Part shown: positions 51,557-59,241 of the stretch, in pieces
Numbering within the stretch: position 1 is the stretch's first letter
How the letters are laid out: every line of letters begins with the position of its first letter
Assembly (NCBI GenBank): GCA_964555285.1
Contig: CAZKRM010000006.1
Location: 69,096 to 133,095, forward strand
From: JBBIQV01 sp964555285
GTDB lineage: Bacteria > Nitrospirota > Nitrospiria > Nitrospirales > Nitrospiraceae
Direction of reading: 5' to 3'
Length of the DNA: 64,000 bases
The notes under the pieces: generated by a model
What the model was told of the DNA's origin: nothing
Seen by the model: only the letters and a program-made list of their open reading frames with translations
Databases searched by the model: none
Translations under genes and position numbers: made by a program

Positions 51557-52396
51557 ATGGCTGATTGTTGCGCGGTGAGGCCTGGAGCGACGACAGAAGC
51601 GACCACAGGTTTGATGTGTCAACAGTGCGGTCGGCCCGGCAAGCCGGTTGATCGCATCACGGTGGAAGCGCTCCTCAAACCGGAACTGCGCGCGGGATTG
51701 AATGGGACGCGCTATGTCTTCTGTGAGACTCCCGATTGTCCCGTGGTGTACTTCGCTCTGGACGGGACTCGTTTCACAAAATATCAGATCCGGGTGCGGG
51801 TGGGACTCAAGGAAACGGAGGATCCGATTCTTGTCTGCTATTGCTTTGGCGTCACGGAACGGATGATCCGGGAGGAGATTGAACGGACAGGCCGATCCAC
51901 AGCATCCTCTCGCATTCGAGCTGAGGTCAAGGCGGGCACCTGCCGTTGTGAGGTGGAAAATCCTTCGGGTCGCTGTTGCCTCGGTGAGGTGAGTCGGGTG
52001 GAAAAACGAGGGATAGGGCTTAGAAATGAATCAGGAAGCGCCGCACCCACGGTCACGACGACCGGCAGCCTTCTAGCGGCGTTTCTGGCCTCGCTCTGCT
52101 GTGTGGGGCCTCTCGTGCTTGCGGCCTTAGGAATCGGAGTGGGCGCCACGGGTTTCCTGGCCAGCGCCGCCGGCGCGCTTAAGGCGCTGCTGCCGTACCG
52201 TCCCTTCTTTATCGGCCTGACGGCGCTCCTGCTCGGCGCAGGCTTCTACCTTACTTACCGGACACCGAAATCCGGATGTGGTTCTGGGGCAACCTGCGTT
52301 CCAACTTCAGGCCAACGGCGAAGTCGCCTGCTCCTCTGGGTCGCATCGGGCCTGGCGCTTGTGCTTATCCTGGCGCCTTATTGGTTGGGACTCTAA
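51557..52396 (+). CDS. merT: CopZ_N-like [2Fe-2S]/zinc domain fused to a MerT mercuric transporter
   Basis: A 279-residue fusion. Residues 1-150 have the CopZ N-terminal pattern: CQQCGRPGKPV (C21, C24), FCETPDCPVVYF (C56, C61), then a BFD-like set C94/C96, C129/C131 and C140/C141 expected to hold [2Fe-2S]. Residues 165-279 are MerT-like: a first membrane helix with the mercury pair C181-C182 in LASLCCVGPLV, then two more helices and a loop with GCGSGATC. In Archaeoglobus CopZ the same N-domain precedes an HMA domain and reduces copper; here it precedes the Hg(II) importer. The HMA partner is the next gene. Confidence 0.82.
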   Translation: MADCCAVRPGATTEATTGLMCQQCGRPGKPVDRITVEALLKPELRAGLNGTRYVFCETPDCPVVYFALDGTRFTKYQIRVRVGLKETEDPILVCYCFGVTERMIREEIERTGRSTASSRIRAEVKAGTCRCEVENPSGRCCLGEVSRVEKRGIGLRNESGSAAPTVTTTGSLLAAFLASLCCVGPLVLAALGIGVGATGFLASAAGALKALLPYRPFFIGLTALLLGAGFYLTYRTPKSGCGSGATCVPTSGQRRSRLLLWVASGLALVLILAPYWLGL

Positions 52397-52420
52397 CGAA
52401 CGAGAATAATGAGGTGAAGC

Positions 52421-52858
52421 ATGACGAGAATCTTACGCAATAGAACGATGATCGCGAAGGTGATTCTTCTGGGCATCTACGGAATCGGTGTGCTGGTTCT
52501 GGCAGGGTCACTAAGCTCGGTGGGAGCGCAAGCGACGAACTCTTCAAATGAAGCGCGGGCAGAGACCATCACGCTGAAGATTGACGGCTGGACCTGTCGC
52601 AGTTGCGAGAAGGACATCCGTCGTGCCGTGCTCGCGGTACCGGGTGTCAAGAGCGCCGACGTCAGCTATCCCCGAGGAGGCGCTGTTGTGACGGTCGAAC
52701 CTGGCCGTGTGAGCCCCGAGCAGCTTGTGAAGGCGGTGGAAGGTACCAGTACGTTGCTCTCCACGTACCACGCGACCGTCATCCCCAATGGGACACTGAC
52801 GGGAGAAGCGACTGGTGAGGACGGAAAGGGGTCCTTCTTCAAGAAACTATTTCAATAA
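52421..52858 (+). CDS. merP: MerP-like periplasmic HMA-domain protein
   Basis: A 145-residue protein: an N-terminal signal segment (VILLGIYGIGVLVLAGSLSS), then a heavy-metal-associated domain with the metal pair C59/C62 in DGWTCRSCEKDIRRAV and the fold's VPGVKSADVSYP. A C-terminal extension of about 30 residues follows the domain. By position it should bind Hg(II) in the periplasm and hand it to MerT. It is longer than the 91-residue Tn21 MerP. The start could also be an internal ATG nine codons on. Confidence 0.8.
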   Translation: MTRILRNRTMIAKVILLGIYGIGVLVLAGSLSSVGAQATNSSNEARAETITLKIDGWTCRSCEKDIRRAVLAVPGVKSADVSYPRGGAVVTVEPGRVSPEQLVKAVEGTSTLLSTYHATVIPNGTLTGEATGEDGKGSFFKKLFQ

Positions 52859-52879
52859 CCTACAAGGAGGTGAGGTCTG

Positions 52880-53239
52880 ATGAAAGCAGAAGGAAACGGG
52901 CTATTTGGCGAGTTGCGTCGGCTTAGCCCGAAGGTCACAGGCGGCTTGGTCCGCATGCGGCAGGAGGCGTATCGGGATGCGGCGGTCGCCGCGAAGTACA
53001 AGCTCCTGGCGGCGATGGCCATCTCGGTAGCGATTCGATGCGAGCCCTGCATCCGCGCTTATGTGAAGATGGCGTATGAGAAAAGCATCACGCAGGAGGA
53101 GCTCATCGAGTTTCTGGAGGTGGCGATGACCATGCAGGGGTGCCCCGGCGAAGAGTGGGCGCTGAAAGCCTACGCCGCCTATAGGGAGTGCCTTGCTGGC
53201 GGAGAGCCGTCCCCTGGCGCGATCTGTTGCACGCACTGA
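52880..53239 (+). CDS. AhpD/carboxymuconolactone decarboxylase-like protein in the mer operon
   Basis: A 119-residue all-helical AhpD-like protein. The redox pair C54/C57 in RCEPCIRAYVKMAYE corresponds to the CxxC of AhpD-type peroxidase adaptors. The C-terminus ends AICCTH, a vicinal Cys pair resembling the mercury-binding tail of MerA. A strong AAGGAGG site precedes the ATG. Its place between merP and merA suggests a thiol redox or mercury-relay role, which is an inference; I know of no proven function of such a gene in mercury resistance. Confidence 0.75.
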   Translation: MKAEGNGLFGELRRLSPKVTGGLVRMRQEAYRDAAVAAKYKLLAAMAISVAIRCEPCIRAYVKMAYEKSITQEELIEFLEVAMTMQGCPGEEWALKAYAAYRECLAGGEPSPGAICCTH

Positions 53240-53284
53240 AGGCGGCGAGTTTAGCGTCGTTGCCACAGTGCATGAGAGGGAATC

Positions 53285-54688
53285 ATGAGCAACGATTTTG
53301 ATCTGGTGACGATTGGCGGCGGATCGGCCGCGTTTGCGGCCGCGATCAAAGCCGCTGAGCTGGGGGTCAAGGTGGCCATTGTCGAGAAAGGTGCGATCGG
53401 CGGGACCTGTGTGAACATCGGCTGTGTCCCATCCAAGACACTGATTAAGGCCGCTGAACTCTGCTATCACTCCGCCTATCCGCAATTCGAAGGGCTGACC
53501 GCCTGTCCTCCGCCCGCGGACTGGCAGCGCGTGGTGCAACAGAAGGATGAGTTGGTCACTGCGTTGCGCCAAGGGAAGTATGTGGACGTCGCGTCAGTCT
53601 ATCCCAACATCACCATTCTAAAGGGAGAGGCGAGGCTTCTGGGCGGGCGCCGGGTGCAGGTCAACGGCACCGTCTACGAACCGGACAGGATCGTGGTGGC
53701 GACCGGCTCACACCCCTGGGCGCCGCCGATTCCCGGCCTTCACGAATCCGGGTTTCTGGACAGCGAGCAGGCGCTCAGCCTGGAGGCGCTGCCTTCTTCG
53801 CTGATCATCATTGGTGGCGGCAGCATTGGGTTGGAGTTTGCGCAGCTCTTCACACGGTTTGGAGTGCAGGTGATGGTGCTTGAGACGGGGCCTTACGTGG
53901 CGAGAGCGGAAGAACCGGAGATCGGGCAGGCGCTGGTGCGCTATCTCGAAGAGGAAAAGGTCCGGATCTGCACGGACGTACGAATCACTCGCGTCGAGCG
54001 CCGAGAGGGAGGCTACTTCGTGCACACCGAGTCCAACGGAAAGCCGGAGGTCTGCCGAGCGGAGCGATTGCTGGTCGCGACCGGACGCCGTCCCAATACA
54101 AGCGGGTTCGGGCTGGACGCGGCAGGGGTGAGGCTGGGGCCACACGGAGAAATTGTTGTGAATGAGCATCTGCAAACCTCTAATCTCGACATTTATGCTG
54201 CCGGCGATTGTGTCGGCGATCCGATGTATGTCTACGTCGCAGCCTATGCCGGCGGACTCGCGGCCGAGAACGCGCTCACCGGCGCGGGCAAGGTCTTTGA
54301 TCTCACGGCGTTGCCGCATGTGACCTTCACCGACCCGCAGATGGCGAGTGTGGGCCTCACCGAACAGCAGGCCAAAGCAAAAGGGCTTCGGGTGCAGACG
54401 GCCGTGCTGCCCCTGCATCATGTTCCGCGCGCCTTGGCGGCACGGAATATCAAGGGTCTTATCAAGCTGGTGGCTGAAGAAGACACAGGCCGCCTGGTGG
54501 GAGCACACGTGCTGGCCGCCGAGGCCGGCGAAGTGATCCAGGAAGCCACGCTGGCCATCCGCTTTGGGCTCACAGTCCAGGACCTTGCTCAGACTTTTCA
54601 TCCCTATTTGACGATGGTGGAAGGCTTGAAGCTGGCTGCGCTGACATTCAAGAAGGATGTGAGTAAGTTGTCCTGTTGCGCTGCGTAG
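53285..54688 (+). CDS. merA: Mercuric reductase MerA
   Basis: A 467-residue flavin disulfide oxidoreductase that reduces Hg(II) to Hg(0) with NADPH in the cytosol. The redox pair Cys42/Cys47 is in GGTCVNIGCVPSK; FAD and NADPH sites are LVTIGGGSAAFAAA and IIIGGGSIGLEFAQ. The C-terminus ends KLSCCAA, the vicinal Cys pair that delivers Hg(II) to the active site and distinguishes MerA from related reductases. There is no N-terminal HMA domain. Confidence 0.95.
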   Translation: MSNDFDLVTIGGGSAAFAAAIKAAELGVKVAIVEKGAIGGTCVNIGCVPSKTLIKAAELCYHSAYPQFEGLTACPPPADWQRVVQQKDELVTALRQGKYVDVASVYPNITILKGEARLLGGRRVQVNGTVYEPDRIVVATGSHPWAPPIPGLHESGFLDSEQALSLEALPSSLIIIGGGSIGLEFAQLFTRFGVQVMVLETGPYVARAEEPEIGQALVRYLEEEKVRICTDVRITRVERREGGYFVHTESNGKPEVCRAERLLVATGRRPNTSGFGLDAAGVRLGPHGEIVVNEHLQTSNLDIYAAGDCVGDPMYVYVAAYAGGLAAENALTGAGKVFDLTALPHVTFTDPQMASVGLTEQQAKAKGLRVQTAVLPLHHVPRALAARNIKGLIKLVAEEDTGRLVGAHVLAAEAGEVIQEATLAIRFGLTVQDLAQTFHPYLTMVEGLKLAALTFKKDVSKLSCCAA

Positions 54689-54730
54689 CGGAAGTGGACC
54701 GGGAGGCAAGACCTAGCATGGAGGTGTGAG

Positions 54731-54955
54731 ATGACGGACTGTGGATGGATGCCCGTGATGGGCGTGGGGCTGCTCTTTATGGTGCTCTTCTGGGTTTTGT
54801 TGATCTCCAGCGTTGTCTACCTCGTCAGATGGCTGATGGGGCAGGGGGTTACCGGTCGACCAGACTCGAGCCTGGAGATTCTCAAGAAACGATATGCCCG
54901 CGGTGAGATCAGCAAACAGGAGTTCGAGGAAATGAGGCGGGATGTACAGGCATAA
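54731..54955 (+). CDS. SHOCT-domain small membrane protein
   Basis: A 74-residue protein: one membrane helix (MGVGLLFMVLFWVLLISSVVYLV) followed by a SHOCT motif, EILKKRYARGEISKQEFEEMRRD. SHOCT domains promote oligomerisation and are common next to metal-efflux and mer genes. It follows merA by 42 bases with GAGGTG upstream, so it may be the last gene of the operon. The function is unknown. Confidence 0.75.
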   Translation: MTDCGWMPVMGVGLLFMVLFWVLLISSVVYLVRWLMGQGVTGRPDSSLEILKKRYARGEISKQEFEEMRRDVQA

Positions 54956-55013
54956 GGATGTCTTGTCCCGTGGCGGGCTAGGAAACTATCTCTCAACAAG
55001 GAGGTCGCACACG

Positions 55014-55553
55014 ATGTGGCGCACGATCAACAGCTTTGTGGTTCTTGCTGTCTTCACCCTGCTCACACCTGGCTTCGTCCTGGCGCAACAAGCGCAGGAA
55101 ACGCGCACCCTCATCCACATGAAAACGTCGCTCGCGCTGGATGACGCCCAGATTTGTGCGGTGCCGAATGTTGCCTGGGCGGCGGTGAAGGCCGGACACA
55201 AAGTGACGATCCTGGTGGACGCCAGTGCGGTGACCTCGGCCACGAAGGGGTTTGGATGGTTCAGAGGGTTGATCGGGTCTGACTCAACCGCGCTGGATCG
55301 TGCGGGGCTACCGGAGCGGGAACGGCAGAGCCTGTCGGAGCAAATGGGCGTGCCGCTGGAGCAGATCCCGCACAATTACGGCGAGTACTTCGACTTTCTG
55401 AAGAATAAGCTGGGCGTCGAAATCTACGGAAATCAGACGATGATGTTGCTGTACAAGATCGACCCGGCGCGGGTCGCCTCTTCAGTGACCCCGATTCCGC
55501 TGGAAAAGATGGTGGGTCTGTTCGCATCAGCCGATCGGGTGATCGTGTATTAG
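55014..55553 (+). CDS. Secreted DsrE/DsrF-like family protein
   Basis: A 179-residue protein with a signal peptide (FVVLAVFTLLTPGFVLA) and a DsrE-like alpha/beta domain (HMKTSLALDDAQICAVPNVAWAAVKAGHKVTILVDASAV). An AAGGAGG site precedes the ATG. DsrE-family proteins are sulfur-relay or sulfur-binding folds; here only a Cys in AQICAVP is visible, so sulfur transfer is uncertain. The gene lies between the mer operon and the Cus-type efflux genes. A second DsrE protein closes the efflux block at 62370. Confidence 0.65.
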   Translation: MWRTINSFVVLAVFTLLTPGFVLAQQAQETRTLIHMKTSLALDDAQICAVPNVAWAAVKAGHKVTILVDASAVTSATKGFGWFRGLIGSDSTALDRAGLPERERQSLSEQMGVPLEQIPHNYGEYFDFLKNKLGVEIYGNQTMMLLYKIDPARVASSVTPIPLEKMVGLFASADRVIVY

Positions 55554-55597
55554 AAACACCAGTTGACCGATGGAATGCCGGGGGATAGACTAACGGC

Positions 55598-55969
55598 ATG
55601 CGATTACGCGCTCATCACTCATGGTCCTTTCTCGCCGCGACGATTGTCGTGTTCTTGCTGGCATTCAGTTTCAATGCGTATGCCTGTCTCATGCCACTGT
55701 TTGGTGTTCCGCAGGCGGCGATGGGTGGCGGCTGCTCAGACCCGCAGGACCAGCCGGTTCGCCAGTTCTGCGATGCCTTTAAGACCCTCAGCGTGCAATC
55801 TGCCGATGAGTTCCATCTACCCATTGACTATCAGGCCATCTGTTCCGAAGACACCGCCTCGTTATCTCCACTCGTGATCCTCCCCTCGCACGGCAGCCGC
55901 TTGTGTGAGCATCCCGCGGACGGTTCCCCACAGGATCTCCTTCTCAAAACTTCCGTGCTTCGCATCTGA
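55598..55969 (+). CDS. Small secreted protein of unknown function
   Basis: A 123-residue product with a signal segment (LAATIVVFLLAFSFNAYA) directly followed by CLMPLFG. The mature part has five more cysteines, including GGGCSDP, QFCDAF, AICSED and RLCEHP, suggesting disulfides or metal binding in the periplasm. It lies just before the CusCBA-type genes and may be an accessory. The ribosome site is weak. I do not recognise a family. Confidence 0.55.
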   Translation: MRLRAHHSWSFLAATIVVFLLAFSFNAYACLMPLFGVPQAAMGGGCSDPQDQPVRQFCDAFKTLSVQSADEFHLPIDYQAICSEDTASLSPLVILPSHGSRLCEHPADGSPQDLLLKTSVLRI

Positions 55970-56128
55970 TCCTCCAAGTTCTTTCCTCATAGTCGCCCCT
56001 TCGTCATAGCTTCCGCAGTTCGACGCGTAGTCTCAGCGGTTCGGTCCGCTCGTCGGTTGTTTCCCGGCGCTCGCGACAGAATCTCCAGACTCCTATCGGA
56101 CTGCGGAAAACCCGAGGAGGACCTTCAC

Positions 56129-57418
56129 ATGAGATGCACGTTACGAGTCCGTTACGTTATCGTCGCAGTCTTCGGCTTGGCGCTCTTGAACGCGTCCCTC
56201 TTGGGAGCGCAGGAGGCCGATCTCCTCAAACAAAAGACACTGGTATTGCCGGAAGTAGTCCAAGAGGCGCTGGCTCGGAATCCTGAGATTGTCGCTGCAC
56301 GCAAGCAGTGGGAAGCGGCCTCGCAACGGATTGCACAGGCACGGTCGTTGGATGATCCGACCCTGTCAGTCCAGTGGTGGAATACTCCCGAATCCTTCAA
56401 CCTGGGCCGGTCGGAGAACACCATCGTCGGGCTGTCCCAAAAACTTCCCTTCCCCGGAAAGCTCGCTCTCAAAGAAGGAATTGCCACTCGGTCGGCCGAG
56501 ATGACGGAGCAAGCGTTTCGCGCAAAGGAGCGTGAACTCATCGCCCGCCTCAAGCAGGCCTACTACGACCTGTTCCTTGCCCATAAGGCGATCCAGATTC
56601 ACCACGAGCAGATTGACCTGCTCAAGCAGTTTTTCGAGATCGCCAACGCGAAGTTCCGGGCAGGAAAAGGCAGCCAGGTCGATGTACTCAAGGCCCAGGT
56701 CGAGCTGTCCACCCTGCACCAGCAACTCCCTGTCCTGGAACAACGCCGTGACACCACCCAGGGCAAACTGAACTCGCTGCTGGATCGGGATCCACGGTTT
56801 CCGCTCGCGCCTCCACAGGAGCCGCGTGAGGCGCGGTTCGACCAGGACCTTGAAGGCCTCTATCGGGCGGCGACGACCGCCAGACCCGAGCTCAAAGCTG
56901 CGGACTTGGCTGTTCAACGGAATGAGCAGTCACGTGCGTTGGCACTCCGCGAGTACTACCCGGACATCAACCTGGGCTTCCAGCGTTTTCAAAACTTTCA
57001 GGCTCCCAACGGGTTCGGCGCGGTGGTGTCGATCGATCTTCCCTTCGCGTTCTGGACGAAGCCGAAGTATGACGCCGCCGTGCAGGAAGCCGCTGCGGCC
57101 ATTGCGGCCGCGCGCGCCGACCTCCACACATTGGAAAACCTGACCCGCTTCCAGATCCGGGATCTGCTGGCCAAAGTCCGGGCCAGTTGGGAAGTGGCCG
57201 TGCTGTACCGGACCACCGTGTTGCCGCAGGCCGAGCAGGGTGTGGAGGCCGCGCGGGCAGGCTATCGCACAGGGAGAAACGGTTTTCTGGATCTTATCGA
57301 AGCCGACCGGGCCTGGCGAGGATTTCAGCTTGAATACTACCGAGCGCTCGTCGAGCGGGAGTACCGCTTAGCTGAACTCGAACAGGTGATCGGCGCTGAT
57401 CTGAATGGAAACAGCTAA
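56129..57418 (+). CDS. TolC-family outer membrane efflux protein (CusC/CzcC type)
   Basis: About 429 residues with a signal peptide (VIVAVFGLALLNASLLGAQ) and the two OEP repeats of TolC-family channels, mainly helical (EALARNPEIVAARKQWEAAS, YYDLFLAHKAIQIHHEQID). It carries metal ions across the outer membrane for the RND pump encoded downstream. The ATG 56129 has GAGGAGG upstream; the frame extends further without conservation. It is the first gene of a three-gene block. Confidence 0.85.
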   Translation: MRCTLRVRYVIVAVFGLALLNASLLGAQEADLLKQKTLVLPEVVQEALARNPEIVAARKQWEAASQRIAQARSLDDPTLSVQWWNTPESFNLGRSENTIVGLSQKLPFPGKLALKEGIATRSAEMTEQAFRAKERELIARLKQAYYDLFLAHKAIQIHHEQIDLLKQFFEIANAKFRAGKGSQVDVLKAQVELSTLHQQLPVLEQRRDTTQGKLNSLLDRDPRFPLAPPQEPREARFDQDLEGLYRAATTARPELKAADLAVQRNEQSRALALREYYPDINLGFQRFQNFQAPNGFGAVVSIDLPFAFWTKPKYDAAVQEAAAAIAAARADLHTLENLTRFQIRDLLAKVRASWEVAVLYRTTVLPQAEQGVEAARAGYRTGRNGFLDLIEADRAWRGFQLEYYRALVEREYRLAELEQVIGADLNGNS

Positions 57419-57444
57419 GAGCGGCGAGAAGGGAGGAATGTGCC

Positions 57445-59235
57445 ATGAATCACGACACGCGCAAAAAGGGTTTTGTGGTGAGTGTTGCCGCAGTCAGCCT
57501 GTTGGTCGGAGTCGTCGCCGGATTCTTCGCCGCGCATCGGATGATGGGCGACACGGCCGGGATGACCACGGGGGAAGGGGGCGTCTCGGCACCCCCGGAC
57601 CACGGGAAAAACGGCCTGCCTGAGCAGGCCGGGGGCGGGAGGGTGAAAACATCGGATGAGATGGGAGACATGAAGCATATGGATATGAAAGGCATGCAGG
57701 CCATGCCCGCTGCTCCGTCCGGGACTGTTGTGATTCCGGCTGTGGCCAAACAGTTGATCGGAGTGCGGAGCGCCCCGGCTGCCCACGCGACGTTGGAGCA
57801 AGAGATTCGCACGGTCGGCACTGTAGGCTACGACGAACGCGGGTTCACTCAGGTCACGCTGAAAATCTCCGGGTGGGTGCGAGAGGTCTTCGTCAATTCG
57901 ATCGGTCGACCAGTACGCAAAGGCGAACCCCTCTTTACCCTCTACTCACCGGACCTCCTGGCCACGCAGGACGAGTATCTCTTAGCCTTAAAAACGCAGG
58001 CCCAGCTGGCCACCAGTCCTCTCACTGAAGTCAAAGCCAACGCGGCTTCCCTCGTGGCCAGCGCGCGGGAACGCCTCCGACTGTGGGATGTGACCGATGC
58101 GCAAATCGCGGCTCTGGAGCGCCGAGGCAAAGCGGAGCCGGTTCTCACGGTCTATGCCCCTTCCAACGGGATCGTCCTCAAGCGAGAAGCCTTGCCTGGG
58201 AAGTATGTGGAACCAGGCACAACGCTGTATGAGGTGGCAGACCTGTCCGCGGTGTGGATCTCTGCCGACATCTATGAGTCCGAGGTCGCGGCGGTGACGC
58301 TCAACCAACCGGTCTCGGTCGCGTTCGCCGCCTATCCAGGGAAAACCTTTCACGGCAATGTTGCCTACATCTACCCGTCGTTGAATACAGAAGCCCGCAC
58401 GGTGCGAGTGCGGTTGGAATTGCCGAATCCTGGGCTGAAGCTGAAGCCCGGCATGTTTGGCAACGTCACGCTCCAGACCGAGGTGGTCCAGACCCTCGTC
58501 GTTCCCAAGGAAGCGGTCCTGGAGACGGGACTCCGCCAACTCGTCTTCCTGGATCGAGGGCAAGGGCGTTATGAGCCGGCTTCCGTCAAGCTGGGGCGTC
58601 GGAGCCAGGATTATGTGGAAGTGTTGGAAGGACTCACAGAAGGGGAGCGCATCGTCACCTCGGCCAATTTCTTGTTGGACGCCGAGAGCAAGTTGGCATC
58701 GGCGTCGAGCATGCAGGCCATGATGGGTCGGATCGGCATGGCCGATTGGCAGATGCGCGGCGCTTACGAAGCCAAAATGGAAGGGATGGACATGGGAAAG
58801 GGGGGTGTCTCGGCGCCCCCGGGGCGGGAGGGTGAGAAAGGCGGCATGCAGATGAGTGACATGCCCGGGATGACAGGCATGGGCGGCGGGAAGGACGTCG
58901 TGGTTGCGCAAAGTCGCCAGACGGGCGGTTTCTCTCTCTCATTGACGACGGTGCCGGAAAAACCCAAGGCCGGTGACGTGCTGCTCCGGCTCAAGCTCAC
59001 AGATCAGGCCGGCAAGCCAGTGACCAACGCCCAAGTGCTGTTCGTCTACACCATGCCGATGCCGGGGATGACCGATTCCAAAGTAACGGCCCACCACACC
59101 AAGGACGGTTTCTACGAAGGTACGGTGATGTTCGGTATGGGCGGAACCTGGGTGGTAACGGTCAACGTGACGATACCAGGACGAGCACCGATCGCCGAAA
59201 AGTTTCAGTTCTCGGTCGCCGGGGGAGGCATGTAG
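57445..59235 (+). CDS. cusB: Heavy-metal RND efflux adaptor (CusB type) with Met-rich segments and YtkA/FixH-like C-terminus
   Basis: A 596-residue membrane-fusion protein. An N-terminal helix (VVSVAAVSLLVGVVAGFFA) anchors it; a His/Met-rich stretch (MKHMDMKGMQAMP) follows, then the CusB-like core (KISGWVREVFVNSIGRPVRKGEPLFTLYSPDL, YAPSNGIVLKREALPGKYV). After the core lies a second Met-rich linker (MEGMDMGK, MSDMPGMTGMGG), and the last 110 residues resemble a YtkA/FixH-like beta domain (TDQAGKPVTNAQVLFVYTMPMPGM). Met-rich segments favour Cu(I) or Ag(I). It is longer than E. coli CusB (about 407). Confidence 0.85.
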   Translation: MNHDTRKKGFVVSVAAVSLLVGVVAGFFAAHRMMGDTAGMTTGEGGVSAPPDHGKNGLPEQAGGGRVKTSDEMGDMKHMDMKGMQAMPAAPSGTVVIPAVAKQLIGVRSAPAAHATLEQEIRTVGTVGYDERGFTQVTLKISGWVREVFVNSIGRPVRKGEPLFTLYSPDLLATQDEYLLALKTQAQLATSPLTEVKANAASLVASARERLRLWDVTDAQIAALERRGKAEPVLTVYAPSNGIVLKREALPGKYVEPGTTLYEVADLSAVWISADIYESEVAAVTLNQPVSVAFAAYPGKTFHGNVAYIYPSLNTEARTVRVRLELPNPGLKLKPGMFGNVTLQTEVVQTLVVPKEAVLETGLRQLVFLDRGQGRYEPASVKLGRRSQDYVEVLEGLTEGERIVTSANFLLDAESKLASASSMQAMMGRIGMADWQMRGAYEAKMEGMDMGKGGVSAPPGREGEKGGMQMSDMPGMTGMGGGKDVVVAQSRQTGGFSLSLTTVPEKPKAGDVLLRLKLTDQAGKPVTNAQVLFVYTMPMPGMTDSKVTAHHTKDGFYEGTVMFGMGGTWVVTVNVTIPGRAPIAEKFQFSVAGGGM

Positions 59236-59241
59236 TCAATC

